This document shows, one piece after another, positions 10,352 through 21,401 of a stretch of DNA of 64,000 bases. Under the pieces are notes generated by a model. The model searched no databases and had not been told where the DNA came from. It worked only from the letters and a program-made list of their open reading frames with translations. Made by a program: the position numbers and the translations under genes. Position 1 is the first letter of the stretch. Every line of letters begins with the position of its first letter. This DNA is from Rebecca billardiae RCC1528 (Eukaryota; Haptophyta): positions 1,302,001 through 1,366,000 of the forward strand of contig OZ251233.1 in the NCBI GenBank assembly GCA_965240325.2, in the 5' to 3' direction.

Positions 10352-11041
10352 ATGGCGATGCATGTGACGTCCGCGCTCGTGCTCTTCGGCGCCGCCGCGG
10401 CGAGCGGGGCGGTGCACGCCCCGCACAGTGCGCGCGCGAGCGCATCACGCGTCGCTCTCACGGCGTCGAGCACCGCTCCCGCAGCCACGGCGGTCGAGCT
10501 TTCGAACGGGCAGCTGTGCAAGCTGTTTGGGCGCATCTCTGATAAGGTGCTGCTCATGGACGAGTCCGCGGGCGCGTGCTGCCACTCGGGCTGCGACGGC
10601 TGCCCGTACCGGTACACATTCGACGTGCTCGAAGCCGTCGCGCCCAAGTGGGTGCCCACCTACGTCGTGAAGACCATCGGCGAGCGCGAGCACACGCCCA
10701 AGCTCATCAGCACCGTCTGGGAGGGCAAGGGCAAGGTGGCGCGCGCGGACTTTGTCGAGCGGCTGGTGGACGCGTCGTTTGAGCAGCCGATCGGGCCCGC
10801 GCTGCCGGCAGCCGAGCGCATCGCGGTGAAGAACGACCCGACGCTCCCGGCCGAGGTCGCCGACGCGCTGTACGTTGCGCTGTGCGCGTCAGCCAGCGCC
10901 GACGAGATCCCTGATGCGCTGAGCGCGCGCCGCGCAGTCAAAGTGCTGCGGGAATGGTCCGAGGGCGGCGACGGGCTCATGTTCGACGAGTTTGCCGCGA
11001 AGTTTCGATCGGCAAGCGAGGGTCCCACCATGACCGCTTGA
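10352..11041 (+). CDS. leader-bearing protein with a CCxSGCxxCPY motif
   Basis: The protein has 229 residues from the ATG at 10352; a further in-frame ATG lies two codons later. The N-terminus (SALVLFGAAAASGAVHA) looks like a signal peptide and is followed by a Ser/Ala/Arg stretch, so delivery to the secretory system or a complex plastid is likely. The core has a striking cysteine cluster, GACCHSGCDGCPYRYTFDV, then conserved-looking APKWVPTYVV. The cluster resembles the CCxSGCxxCVWDxY signature of the oxidoreductase-like (OXLD1-type) domain, but I cannot assign it securely. The C-terminus has an acidic REWSEGGDGLMFDEF segment that loosely resembles an EF-hand. The cysteines could bind metal or form disulfides. 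Function unknown. Confidence 0.7.
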   Translation: MAMHVTSALVLFGAAAASGAVHAPHSARASASRVALTASSTAPAATAVELSNGQLCKLFGRISDKVLLMDESAGACCHSGCDGCPYRYTFDVLEAVAPKWVPTYVVKTIGEREHTPKLISTVWEGKGKVARADFVERLVDASFEQPIGPALPAAERIAVKNDPTLPAEVADALYVALCASASADEIPDALSARRAVKVLREWSEGGDGLMFDEFAAKFRSASEGPTMTA

Positions 11042-11612
11042 AGCGACTCGGGATTTAACAGCGCAGACGAAGCCTGCTGCCCTGCTAGCTCGACGAATAC
11101 TCGATTTTGTTTTAAAACAATATATATATAAATAAATATAATAATTAACATTTTCACTATGATACACTAGAATATTATTTATCAGTCCTCCGGGGCCGAT
11201 GATCGCGCGACTCATTCTCAATCTCATAATCGGAGTCAGACACTCGATTCTAAAGCTGCTATACTACGATTCATACCCGCGGTATGGCATGTCACTCAGC
11301 CCGTGAGCCTGCCGGGGCTAAGACTAGACGGCGCGCGGTGCCCGCGGCGATATGCCTCATGCTAATGATGAGTCGCTCGCGTGACTCGAGTGTCCGTGCC
11401 CGTGCCGCCAGAGCGGTGGGCCGTGGGGTGGGTGCCGTGAGTCATGGCCATGCCGTGACGCGCAACCGTAACTGTAAGCGGCAAGGCTCGGCGACTCAGC
11501 GAGGCGGCGTCCAGCCGTCCGAGGGCGGGCCGCCCGAGGCCGAGTGCCATATATATCCAAATAAAGCGCGTGGTCGTCGGGGACCAGGCCAGGCTCGGTC
11601 GGCGCGGTCGGG
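11042..11612. other. convergent intergenic region
   Basis: Two gene 3' ends meet here. An AT-rich patch (about 11100-11190) is present. I see no gene, RNA or repeat. Confidence 0.45.
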
Positions 11613-12704
11613 TTACCGTATAGCTCGTGTCTCCCGCGCGAACGCGGGGCCACCCTGCTCGCACGTGTCGACGGGGAACGGTCCGTAGCGCTTCACGCAG
11701 AACGCACTCGAACGCTCGCTGAGCTCGAACGCGCGCGAGCTCGCACGGATCGAGAGCGCCAGTCGAAAGTGTTTCGGGCGGCCCGGGCCCGACGCATGCA
11801 CCGTGTCGCCGCGCAGGATGAGGAGGTCACCCGGTCCCAGTGGCGGCGAGACGCTCTGCTTCAGCAGAAGCTCCTCGCTCAGCCACCTGCCCGTCGGCCG
11901 GTACGTGTCGTTGCAGCTCGCATCAATCAGCTCGCGACGAACATGTGACTGCGGCAAGGCAAGCCGGGCCTGGCCGGGCGAGACCGTCGGAGCCCGCTTG
12001 CCTCCCAGAGGGCGATAGACGCGGGCGAGGCCCCCTTCAAGCCACTGCCGCTCGGCCTCGGGCACTGCCGTCCAGGGCAGCACCAGCAGGTTGCTGTCGT
12101 CCCGGCTCGGTTTGTGCACGGGCATGTAAAAGTTGAGCAGGTCGGCGCCGCCGCGCGGCGGCCTGAACCGTCCCCACGCCGTGGCTATGTCAGTGTGGAA
12201 CGTGTATCCCTGCTGCTTCCTCAAGCGGTTGGGCGGGTTCCCGGTGAAGAAGTATAGGCTCAGATTGCCGGCCTTGTAGTTGGGCCTCCACTCTGGGGAG
12301 CCATGCGGCCGCAGCTTGGTGTCAAAGTGAACGATCGTGTCTGGCTGCAGCGGCGTGCGCGCGGACGTGCGGATCGCGTGAAGAAGCCGCATGACCGCCG
12401 CCTCGGTGCTCGTCATGGCGGGCGTATGCGGCGCCAACGTGAACGGCCCACCCTGCGTGAAGCCCTTGTTGATCCAGTTGTCGCTCAGCTGCCGGCTCCA
12501 CTCCGCCACGTCGGCTCGGACCCAGCCGCGCATGACAAGGAAGCCGAGCCGATCGAGCTCCGACCAGTCCGGCTCGAGCCAGTCGGGCGCGTCGATGGCG
12601 AAGCTCCACGACGATCCTGCGCTCTCGCCAGCGGCCTTGCCCACGCCGCCGCTCATCAGCGCGGCGAGCAGCAGCGCGCCGAGCGCTTGCCAAGGGCGGA
12701 GCAT
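11613..12704 (-). CDS. secreted/ER PhyH-like 2-oxoglutarate, Fe(II)-dependent dioxygenase
   Basis: A single exon encodes 363 residues. The ATG at 12704 is followed by a signal peptide (WQALGALLLAALMSGGVG), so the enzyme should enter the ER. The fold follows the phytanoyl-CoA dioxygenase family. An N-terminal 'DRLGFLVMRGWV' corresponds to the family's 'G.hvhrg.l' start. The iron triad is HTD (H170, D172) plus a distal His (H303, in RGDTVHASG), with the expected downstream Arg (HFRLAL) for 2-oxoglutarate. 'LLNFYMPVHKPSRDDSNLLVLP' is the usual strand between them (spans about residues 190-211). Such enzymes hydroxylate lipids, small molecules or protein side chains; the substrate here cannot be read from sequence. 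It is divergent to the U-box gene at 13116. Confidence 0.82.
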   Translation of the reverse strand: MLRPWQALGALLLAALMSGGVGKAAGESAGSSWSFAIDAPDWLEPDWSELDRLGFLVMRGWVRADVAEWSRQLSDNWINKGFTQGGPFTLAPHTPAMTSTEAAVMRLLHAIRTSARTPLQPDTIVHFDTKLRPHGSPEWRPNYKAGNLSLYFFTGNPPNRLRKQQGYTFHTDIATAWGRFRPPRGGADLLNFYMPVHKPSRDDSNLLVLPWTAVPEAERQWLEGGLARVYRPLGGKRAPTVSPGQARLALPQSHVRRELIDASCNDTYRPTGRWLSEELLLKQSVSPPLGPGDLLILRGDTVHASGPGRPKHFRLALSIRASSRAFELSERSSAFCVKRYGPFPVDTCEQGGPAFARETRAIR

Positions 12705-13115
12705 GTCGTAAACAGGACGATCTGAGAGCTCCGGTGACGGGGCCCCTCTTCGTACGCAACGGCGTTGGTCGCTGCTTGGAGCCCAACGGGTCGCACGGCT
12801 GCTGCCGCGACGATGACCCGCCAGTCCCGCCCGTCGCGACGCCGCGCCGCTCCGCGCGCGGGCCGTCCCTGTACCCCGCTCGCGGGCGGTCCGGGCGACT
12901 TCGGACCAAGACACGGTTGCGGCTCGAGCCTCGATCTCGCGCGGGTCCGGTAGGTCAATCGACCAGTAAAAAAACGACATCCGCTTCCGCTTGAGCTTCG
13001 TCGCGGCCTCCCGAGCGACCTTCGTGGTTCGGCAAGCTGCTTGCCAACACAGCCGGCGGCTACGAGCGAGGGCGGGCGCTTCGGACGATCGCTGCGAGCG
13101 GCCCGTGCCGCCGAG
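12705..13115. promoter_or_regulatory. shared upstream region of the dioxygenase and U-box genes (411 bp)
   Basis: The spacer is GC-rich with an AT-richer patch near 12955-12985 (AGTAAAAAAACGAC). No gene is evident. It is assigned as a promoter region from the divergent orientation only. Confidence 0.3.
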
Positions 13116-14279
13116 ATGGAGGAGCACGAGCCGCCTGTCGTGTGCCCGCTGACCAACGACGCGCCGTCGCAGCCCGTCAGCACCCCATGCGGCCACAACT
13201 TTGAGCGCGATGCGCTCGAGAAGCACCGGCTCTCGGGCGGCCCGCCGTCGAAGCTGTGCCCGGTCTGCCACGCGAACCTGCCGAACTCGGGCTCCGAGGT
13301 CTTCGGGCTGTCGGTGAACACGGCGCTGCGCGACATCCTCGCCCGCTGGCGCGACACCCACGTCACCGAGCGGCCAGCCGACGAGGGCGCGCCGGCCGGC
13401 ACGATCGCGTTCAACGAGATCCGCCTCGACGCGAGCCCGCCGCTCGGCCGCGGCTACTTCGGCGTCGTCGTGCGCGGCATGTGGCGCGGGATGCCCGTGG
13501 CGATCAAGCAGGCCCCTGTCGGCTCGGACGAGGCGGCGGCGCGCGCGATGAACACCGAGCTCTCCGCGCTGCGCCAGCTCCGCCACCCGCTCATTGTCTC
13601 GCTGCAGGGCACGGCGGTGCCGCCGGGCGGCAAGGAGCTGTGGGCGGTGCTCGAGCTGGCGGAGCACGGCTCGCTGCAGCAGCTGCTGTACAAGTCGACC
13701 CCCGAGCAGCGCGCCGCCGCGTTCGGCGCGCCCAACGCCCTCCCAGGCGCCACCGAGACCTTCTTCCGGATTGGAGGGCAGGTGGCGACCGCGCTCGCGT
13801 TCCTGCACGCGCGCCGGGTCGTGCACGGCTCGCTCAAGCCGGCGAACGTGCTCGTGTGCGCGGACGGCACGGCCAAGCTGGGGGATTTCGGGCTGGCCGG
13901 CCTCGCGCACACCACACGCTTCCCCACCACAAGCCACGGCGCCACGTCCGCGCCGTACACCGCGCCGGAGGTCGTCTCAGGCGGCCGGCAGGCAGCGCCT
14001 GCTGACATCTTCTCCCTGGGTATCCTCCTGATCGAGATGCTGGCGGGCGAGGCGCCGTTCGCCGAGATGGACGACGCGGAGGTCGGCCGGCGCGTGCTGG
14101 CTGGCGAGCGCCCCGCGATCCCGCCCTCCGCCCCGTCCAACGTGCGCCTCCTCGCCTCGCGCTGCATCGACGCGCGCACGGGCGACCGGCCGACAGCGCA
14201 GGCGGTCAAGCTCGAGCTGCTTGCGCACCACAACGCGACGAGCCCGCGCCCGCGCCCGCGCTCGGCGGCGCAGCGCTGA
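13116..14279 (+). CDS. U-box/protein-kinase fusion, predicted pseudokinase
   Basis: The protein has 387 residues and starts at the first in-frame ATG (MEEHEP). Residues about 9-75 form a U-box (CPLTND, TPCGHNFER, KLCPVC), the E2-recruiting module of ubiquitin ligases. Residues about 95-375 form a protein kinase domain of tyrosine-kinase-like type: glycine loop LGRGYFGVVVRG, VAIK lysine K131, DFG D257-G259 and the APE segment TAPEV. The catalytic loop reads HGSLKPAN (H237-N244) instead of HRDLKxxN, so both Arg and the catalytic Asp are missing. Phosphotransfer is therefore doubtful, and the domain may instead bind substrates or act as a scaffold. Plant U-box kinases usually have the reverse order (kinase, then U-box). 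Confidence 0.86.
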   Translation: MEEHEPPVVCPLTNDAPSQPVSTPCGHNFERDALEKHRLSGGPPSKLCPVCHANLPNSGSEVFGLSVNTALRDILARWRDTHVTERPADEGAPAGTIAFNEIRLDASPPLGRGYFGVVVRGMWRGMPVAIKQAPVGSDEAAARAMNTELSALRQLRHPLIVSLQGTAVPPGGKELWAVLELAEHGSLQQLLYKSTPEQRAAAFGAPNALPGATETFFRIGGQVATALAFLHARRVVHGSLKPANVLVCADGTAKLGDFGLAGLAHTTRFPTTSHGATSAPYTAPEVVSGGRQAAPADIFSLGILLIEMLAGEAPFAEMDDAEVGRRVLAGERPAIPPSAPSNVRLLASRCIDARTGDRPTAQAVKLELLAHHNATSPRPRPRSAAQR

Positions 14280-15335
14280 GCGCGGCGCGGCGCGGCCGGT
14301 CGAGCTCGAGCGCCGGCCTCGGCGTTGCGCCCTCCGCCCTCGCGCCGCGCCCACATCCGGCGGTGGTGTCGCGACGAGCGCGCGGCCGCGCTCCGTGGGC
14401 GGCACAGCTGCGCCTGCGAGTGCCTCGCGCCGGCGCCCGGCCGGCGCCGCGGCAGCGCTAGCGCGCCCCGATGGCGCGGTCTCCGCTCCTCTCTCGGACC
14501 TCGGGCTCGCGTAGGATCGTCGCCAAGCCGCGCTCGCTCCCGGTGATATGCGCACGCCCGCTGTCACGACTCACGAGGCTGGAGAGATGACAGGAGTATT
14601 GGTGGACTCGTTCGGACCCGGCCGCCAACCCGCTGAGGCCTGAGCTGTCAGAGCCGTCGCGGAGTCACGCGAGCAGGCAGAGGTCCAGGCAGAGCCGCAG
14701 CCCGCAGCGAAATACAAACTAGTCATCGACTGCTATCGTCGTCAGCAGCGGCGCATGAGCAGCAGCAGTGATGAGGCCGGACGAGTTTAATATTAATAAA
14801 TAATAAGGCGGTCGATCAGTACTGCTCGTCACTCAGACAGAGAGGCTCGGTATCGTCGAGACTCGAGTCAGCGACAGCGGTTAGACTCATCGTCATAGAC
14901 GCATTGAGGGCCAGTCACTCGTCCGCTGACCGGCGGGACGGGTCACAGATGCACACGGGGCCGCACGGCCACGGGCGCCGCCGGCGCCGGGACGCCGGAC
15001 CGCCGGACTACGGGCTGGGACGGGCGGGCCGTGACCGACACGCCCGACATTAACGTCAGGACGACGGAAGTGATCCCGGAAGTCCTACGAGTAGACAGTA
15101 GTACGTATGCGTTACTGCTACGTACTGGCGATCTACGTCTACGACTAGTTACAGCACGGCTCGTCCGGAGCCGGCGGCGCGGCCCGAGGGCGCGAGCATC
15201 TGATATCGGATCAGGCGCCGGCTTCAAGTCGCATCAGCGGATGCCTGCTGCTTCGTCATGACGATGACGATGAATATGACATGACGCATATCATTATCAT
15301 CACGACCCTGGCTGCCGGGCCGACTCCAACGATAT
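14280..15335. other. convergent intergenic region (1.06 kb)
   Basis: This lies between two gene 3' ends. The first 250 bp remain GC-rich, then composition becomes mixed, with an AT-rich patch near 14785-14805 and a TGACGATGACGATG-type run near 15258. No gene, tRNA or clear repeat is seen. Confidence 0.4.
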
Positions 15336-18300
15336 TCAGGCCACTGCCGCCGCCGATGCGGTCAGAGGTCGGCGATGCTCCGACGCGCTGCCGGCCTCAT
15401 CGTGCAAGGCCAACCCGCCGTCGCCGTCGGGTGGGTGCGCGTCTGGCGACGAGAGAGCGGACATGGGCTCCGCTGCCGTCGACCTGGCCACGCTCATGCA
15501 GCCCTGCGAGACAGTGCGCCTCAGCACAGCCGCGGGCCCGCCCGTGTGCCGCGGCGGCTTTGGCGTCGAGGCCTTGGCCCTGAGGCCGGTCATGCCGGTG
15601 CATGGCCCGCCGCCTCGATGCGGCCCAGGCGGATCGGAGGCGATTCGCTTATTTGTTGTGCACAGGGAGCAGGCAGTGCTCGCAGTCGGCGTGACCGTCG
15701 GCGCGGCGGAGGGTGCGGTGCCGCTCCCGCCGCCGGCAGGGCGCTCACTCCCGTCGACAGACGCGCTGCGCTGCAGCCCGACCAAGCTCGAGACGAGCGA
15801 CTCCGCCGTGAACCTCAGCTGCCGACGCTCTGCGCGGTTTGAGCGCGACTCGGCGGCGGCCGCGCGGCTGTGCGCCGGCTGCCGGCGGCTCGGGTCGATG
15901 CTCGCCATCGTCGCGTTGAAGATGCGCTCCTCGGACGCGTAGCGCGGGAGCGCGGCGCGCGCCGCCGGCTGCGCGGGCGCGGGCGCCGCCGGCTGCGCAG
16001 CCGAGCAGCGGCTGCCGCTGGAGCGGGGGGTCACGTCGTCGTCGTCGTGTCGATCGTGCGAGCCGTCGGCCGCTGCCGCGGAGGCGATGAAGACGCTTGC
16101 GCCCGTGCTGACGATCGTCTCGTCGTCCTCGCCCACGCGGTCCGCGAGGGCTCGCGGCTGCATCTGCGCGGCGCGCATGAGCCACTCCGGCATCGCCTCG
16201 CCGCCCTCACGCGCCGAACCCCCTGAGGCCGCGTCCGCGTCGGCCGGCGGCATCGCGCGACGCCGCGCGTCGCCCGGCTGCCGGCCGCGAGGCGGGTCGC
16301 TGTCGTCGATCGACGGGAGCTGCGCGTCGTCGAAGTCGGCGTTCGAGAGGACGATCGCCGCGGCGAGCGCCTGCACGCCGAACGTCTGGAAAGGCGTGGG
16401 CGCCGCCGCGCCGCCGCCGCCGCCGCCAGGACCGGCAGAGCCCGCGCCGCCGCGCGCGCCGCTGCCGGCGGCGGCGGGCCGGGCGCTGCGGTGCCAGCCG
16501 AGCGCACGGTGGCGCACGCCGCGCGCGTGCGTCGCCTTCACCGTGCGGAAGAGCTGCGAGGAGGAGCGCGCCGAGCTCGCGGCGACGAGGGCGAGGCCGA
16601 CGGCGGGCACGCCGCGCACGCGCGCCCACACCGCCTCGGCGCCCGCGCGCGCATCCACGGGCGGAGCTGCGCCGGGCAGAAGCAGGTGCGATGCGTGGAA
16701 CCAGGCGGCGTGCTGCGCTGTGCCGGCCGTGCCGGCGCACATGCGCGCCGCGAGCGCGTGCGTCGTGGCGCGCGTGTGCGCGAGCACGCGCCCGCCGAGC
16801 GAGCCGCCTGCCTCGGCGAGCTGCTCGAACGCCGCGCGCGGCAGCACGCACTCGGAGGCCAGCTCGGGAGAGAGCAGCCGCAACGGCACGCCCAGCGACG
16901 CGCACTGCAGCGACGTGAGCCGCGCGGTCGCGGGCTCGTCGGGCATCGTCGACGCCGGGGAGGGCACGAGCTGCACGGGCAGCTCGGCGCGGCCGCCCGC
17001 GTGCAGCCAGCTGCGCGAGCGCTGCATGCCGCCGGGCGCCAGCGCAGCGTCACCGCCCGCGGGCGGAGCAAGCGTCGCGCGCGGCTGCGGCGCGTGCGCT
17101 GCCGCGGTGGCGGCGGTAGCGGCGGAGGCGGCGACGGCGGCTGAAGGGCTCGCGGCCGGCGACGGAGGCTGAGAGGGCGGCACATGCACGCGCAGGCCGC
17201 TCACGTCGAACGGCCTCACGGCCGAGCACTCGGGCTCCGCCTGCGCAGCAGCCGCCTCCTCCGCAGCCGCCGACCCGCACGGCCCGGCAGCCGCCGACGC
17301 GCCGACGGCCGCGCCGGTCGTCACCTCGCTCGCGCGACAGCTCGGCGGCTCGGTGGCCCTTGGCGCGCGCGACGTGGGCGAGGGCTGCTGCGCCCGGCTC
17401 GAGCGGGAGGGCCACGCCGGCGACGGCCGCGTCGGCGACGCGCGCGTCGGAGAGGCCCGACTGTGAGAGCCGCGCGTGTGCGCACCGCTCGTCCTCGCCG
17501 CCGAGCGCCGCCCGAGGAGGGACCCGCCCGCCGCGGTGTGCCGAGCGCGCGAGCTGGCCTTGGCGGCGGCGGCCACGACGCCCGGGGCGGTGACGGAGCG
17601 GCCGAAGCCCGCCGGGCCGACGCGCGCCGCGCGCCCGCCGTGCGCGCGCACGGGCGAGAGCGAGAGCCCCATCCACGCGCCCGCGGACGGCTGCACTGGC
17701 ATCGAGAATCGACCGCGCCGCGCGCGGCCGTCGGCGCCCGCGCCCGCGCCCGCGCGCGGCGTGCTGGACGGTGTCGAGTCCGGGCGCGAGCGCGCGGGCG
17801 AGCGCGGCGCGGGGAGGCCGTCGGGGCCGACGTACACCTGCTGCGCGATCTCGGCCGCCCGCATCACCTCCAGCACCGCGGCGCGCCTCGCGCCGCCGCG
17901 CGCCAGCTCGGCGGCGCGCGCGTCGCCGCTCGCGCCGTCCGTGCCGCCCGCCGGCGAGTCTGAGAAGAGGGCGGCGGAGTCGGCGTCGAGCTGCTCCTCG
18001 AGCGAGAGGCCGGCGCCGTCGGCGCCGCCGGCGCCCGCGCCGTGCGGCGGCTGCGAGACGTGCACGCGGCCCACGGCCGTCACCGCCTCCGTCTTCTCGC
18101 GGAAGAGCAGCGGCTCCTTGGCGGCGAAGCTTCCGAGAAGTGGCGGGCACGCGCACAGCACCAGGTGCAGCGCGCGCGCGACGCGCGCGTACACGGACTC
18201 GAGAGCGCGCAGCGCGTCGTCCGACACGTCGTCGTCGGCGAGCTCGACGACGCTGGTGGCGGAGGTCAGGCCGAGCAGCTCGCACAGCGACATGGCCGAG

Positions 18301-19763
18301 AGCCGGGAGCCGCCGCCGCCGTCGTCCGCGCCGCCGTCGTCGTGCCGCGCGCCTGTGCCCGCGCGCCTCGGCGTGAAGATGAGGATGGCCGTGCACCGCG
18401 CGACGTTGGCGTGGAGCAGCGCGGAGAGCAGCATGAGCGCCGGCGCCGCGTTCGCGCACGGCGCGTCGTGCAGCATCACGAGCAGCGGCGTGCGCTCGTC
18501 CGCGCGCGCGTCGAGCCCGCCGATCCCGCGCGCGATGCCTCTCGAGACGAGGATGGACGCGGCGTGCGCGTCGAGCAGGCCGCGCTGCTCGGCGGAGGCG
18601 CCGATCACGCGGTGCGTCACGCCGCGCACCACCACCTCGCGCGGCTCGAAGAGCGCCTCGCTCAGCGCGGGCGAGCACGCGAGCAACGCCAGCACGTCGT
18701 ACATGTTGAACGAGACCACCAGATCCCAGACCGGGTCGTTCTCAGACCGCTCGGCGCAACGGCCGGCGGTGAACGTGGCCGAGAACCACTCGCGGTCGCA
18801 GCGCGCGGGCAGGCCGAGGCGCGAGGCCGAGCCGGGCGGCGCGCACGCGCGGCGCCACAGCCGCTCGATCGAGTCGCGCTGCACCTTGCGCAGCCGCCAG
18901 CCGATCGGGCTCCCCGACTGCGCGAGGTGGTCGAAGATCACCCTGCGCACGGGCGCGGCCGAGGCGGCGTGGCGCGTCAGCACAGTCAGCGGGATCTCGA
19001 GGCGCTGGCACGCGGCGAGGAAGAAGGCGGCGGCGGCGGGGGCGAACTCGTTGTTGTGCGCCGAGTCCGGCCGGAGCACGGGCACGCCCGACGCCGCGGC
19101 CGAGGCCGCCCCCTCCGCGTCGAGCGCGTCCGCGCGCACGCCACCCATCACGACCACGCGCCGCAGCGCGCGCCGCGCGAGCCGCGGCGAATCGCGCAGC
19201 AGCTGCGCGGCGTCCTTGAGGCTCGAGATGCAGAGCAGCGTGATCGAGCGCTCGTCCGCGGCCTCGAGCACGCGGTGGATCAGCGCGTGGCCCGGCTCGA
19301 TCGAGAGCGCCCGCTCCGAGTCCGCGGGCGGCATGTACGACTCGGAGGTTTCCGAGAAGTTGTCGACGTGCTCCGTGCTGCCGCCGTCGGTGCCGACACC
19401 GACCGGCACCGCGTGCATGCGCAGCGCGTCGAGGGTGCCGCGCACGAGGCGCGCGCGCGCCATGCTCGGGCGCAGGTTGGCCACCACCGCGCGCAGCTCG
19501 ATCAGCCCCTCGTCCTGCATGAACCGCGCCATGATCAGCGCCATCTCGTCGTCAAGGTCCTCGCCCGCGTCCGAGATGATGAGCACGGGCTCGGGCGCGA
19601 GCGCGGCCGTCGGCCGGTGCAGCCGCTTCAGGCGGCGCACGCGCCACACGTGCCACAGCAGCGCGGCGTGCAGCACGCACGCGATCGAGACCAGCCCGGC
19701 CAGCAGCCCGGCCGCCCACGCTGCCGAGCCCGCCCAGGCCGATTGCTCGACGCGGACGATGTT

Positions 19764-19825
<62 letters not shown>

Positions 19826-21401
19826 CGCCGTCGCCGCCGGCAGCGCCCGCGTCGCCGCCGGCAGCGCCGCCGCCGCCGGCCGCCCCGTCCGCGTCGGCGC
19901 CGAGGCGCTGCCCGGCCGCGGGCGGGTTGCCCGTGCCATCGGCGAACACGAACGGCCGCGGGCCGAACGACCACTCCCCGCCGGCGAAGCGCCCAATGTC
20001 CGGCCGCAGCTCGAGCCGGCGCGCCGCGTCCACGCCCGGCGCCGCGCCGCCCGGCGCCGCCGCGCCAGCTGGCGACGGCGCCGGTGCGTAGACGAGGTTC
20101 TGCAGCTCGACGGTGGCGCTCTGGGGGTCGCGCGAGCCGAAGGCGTCGAAGCCGATCGCGCCGCCGCTCGCGCCGGCGAACGCGCGCTGCGAGCGCACCG
20201 CCTCGAACAGCACCGACGCCGGGAGCGACGGCACGGCCGCGTCGGACGCGCCTTCGAGCGCGCACGCGCCCAGGGCGACAGAGGCGACCGCGTCGTAAGC
20301 GAACGCCGCCGCCGCCGCGTCTGCCGGCGCGCCGCGCGCGAGCGAGCGGTTGACCGAGGGCACGCCGAGCCACCACCGGCTCGGCCGCTCCCCGCCGCCG
20401 CCGCCCCCGAGGAACGCGTCCATCTCGGCGCCGAGATCGGCGCCGAGATCGGCGTCCGAGATCGACGGCCACGCGCGCACGAGCGCCTCCCAGCGCGGGT
20501 CCCCGGGCACGCCGCCGGCGGCAAGCACGCGCGCCGAGCCGTGGAACGCCGCGCCGAGCGCCGCCTCCTCCTCCGCGCCGACCACCGACGGCGTGAACCC
20601 GTCCGTCAGCACCCAGTGGTGCGCCGCACCCGTGAGGCCGCGCGCCCGCGCCGCGCCGCCGAGCTGCAGCAGGTCGTCGGTGAAGGCGATGGCGACGATG
20701 GCGGCGGGCGGGCCGCCCGGCGCGGCGGCGATGCGGTCGAGCGCGCGAGCCATCGTCCCCGCCTCGCCGTGCGTGTACGCCGCCGCCGTCGCCTCGATCC
20801 CCACCGCCTCCGCGCGCGACACGAGCGCGCTCGAGAACGCGACTCCGTACACGTCCGTCACGAAGAGGACGGCGACGCGGCGCCAGGCGTGGTGCCGGAG
20901 GTACGCGGCGATCGCGTCGGCGACGAGGGTGTCGGACGGGATCGTGCGCAGGAACGTCGGGTAGCGCTCGACGTCGTCGAGCGCCGCGCTCGTCGCGCCG
21001 TACGAGACCATCGCGACGTCAAACACAGGAGCGAGCGTTGCGACGGGCTGCGAGGAGGAGGAGCGCTGCGCGCCGATGACGACGCGCCAGCCGTCGGCCG
21101 GGACGCGCGTGGCGAAGCTTTGCACCGTTGGCGCCGGCGCGTACCCGTTGTCCTCGCCCTGCACGGCGAGGGTGACGTTGCACGTGTGCAGCTCGGCAAA
21201 GCGCGGCACGACGGAGCCGTTGCGCGCGTTGAAGTGGCGCGCGGCGAGCATCGTGGCGAGCATCGGGTCGGCGTGCGGGTCGAGGGGCCCCAGCACGCCG
21301 ACCCGCAGCACCTCGCCGACGAGCGCCGCCGCCGTGTCGCCGACCACCCCCGCCGCCGTCACGGCGAGGGCGCACGCCCAGCGCCACGACGCGATGCCCA
21401 T
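15336..21401 (-). CDS. receptor-like protein: ANF-receptor ectodomain, TM helix, cytoplasmic nucleoside-hydrolase-like domain
   Basis: One uninterrupted exon encodes 2,021 residues. The start at 21401 gives a signal peptide (RWACALAVTAAGVVGDTAAA). Residues about 25-470 match the ANF-receptor/periplasmic-binding type I fold of class C GPCRs and receptor cyclases (LRVGVLGPL, ARHFNARNG, VVIGAQRSSSSQPVATLAP, AFAYDAVASVALGA). A poly-Gly hinge (about 527-546) and one TM helix (about 558-582) follow. Residues about 605-965 match inosine-uridine nucleoside hydrolases: ISDAGEDLDDEMALIM (D611, D615, D617, D618) for the Ca-binding DxDxGxDD loop, CISSLKDAAQLL for the GPLTN strand, RVVVMGG, HNNEFAPAAAAFF (782-) and FNMYDVLAL (898-). 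The usual catalytic His before Asp is Tyr901, so activity may be altered. The last ~1,000 residues are low-complexity Ser/Ala/Pro/Arg without a recognised domain. Ligand unknown. Confidence 0.85.
19764..19823. repeat. (CCG)n microsatellite coding a poly-glycine hinge
   Basis: A near-perfect trinucleotide run inside the receptor gene encodes about 19 consecutive glycines on the minus strand, just outside the TM helix. Confidence 0.95.
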
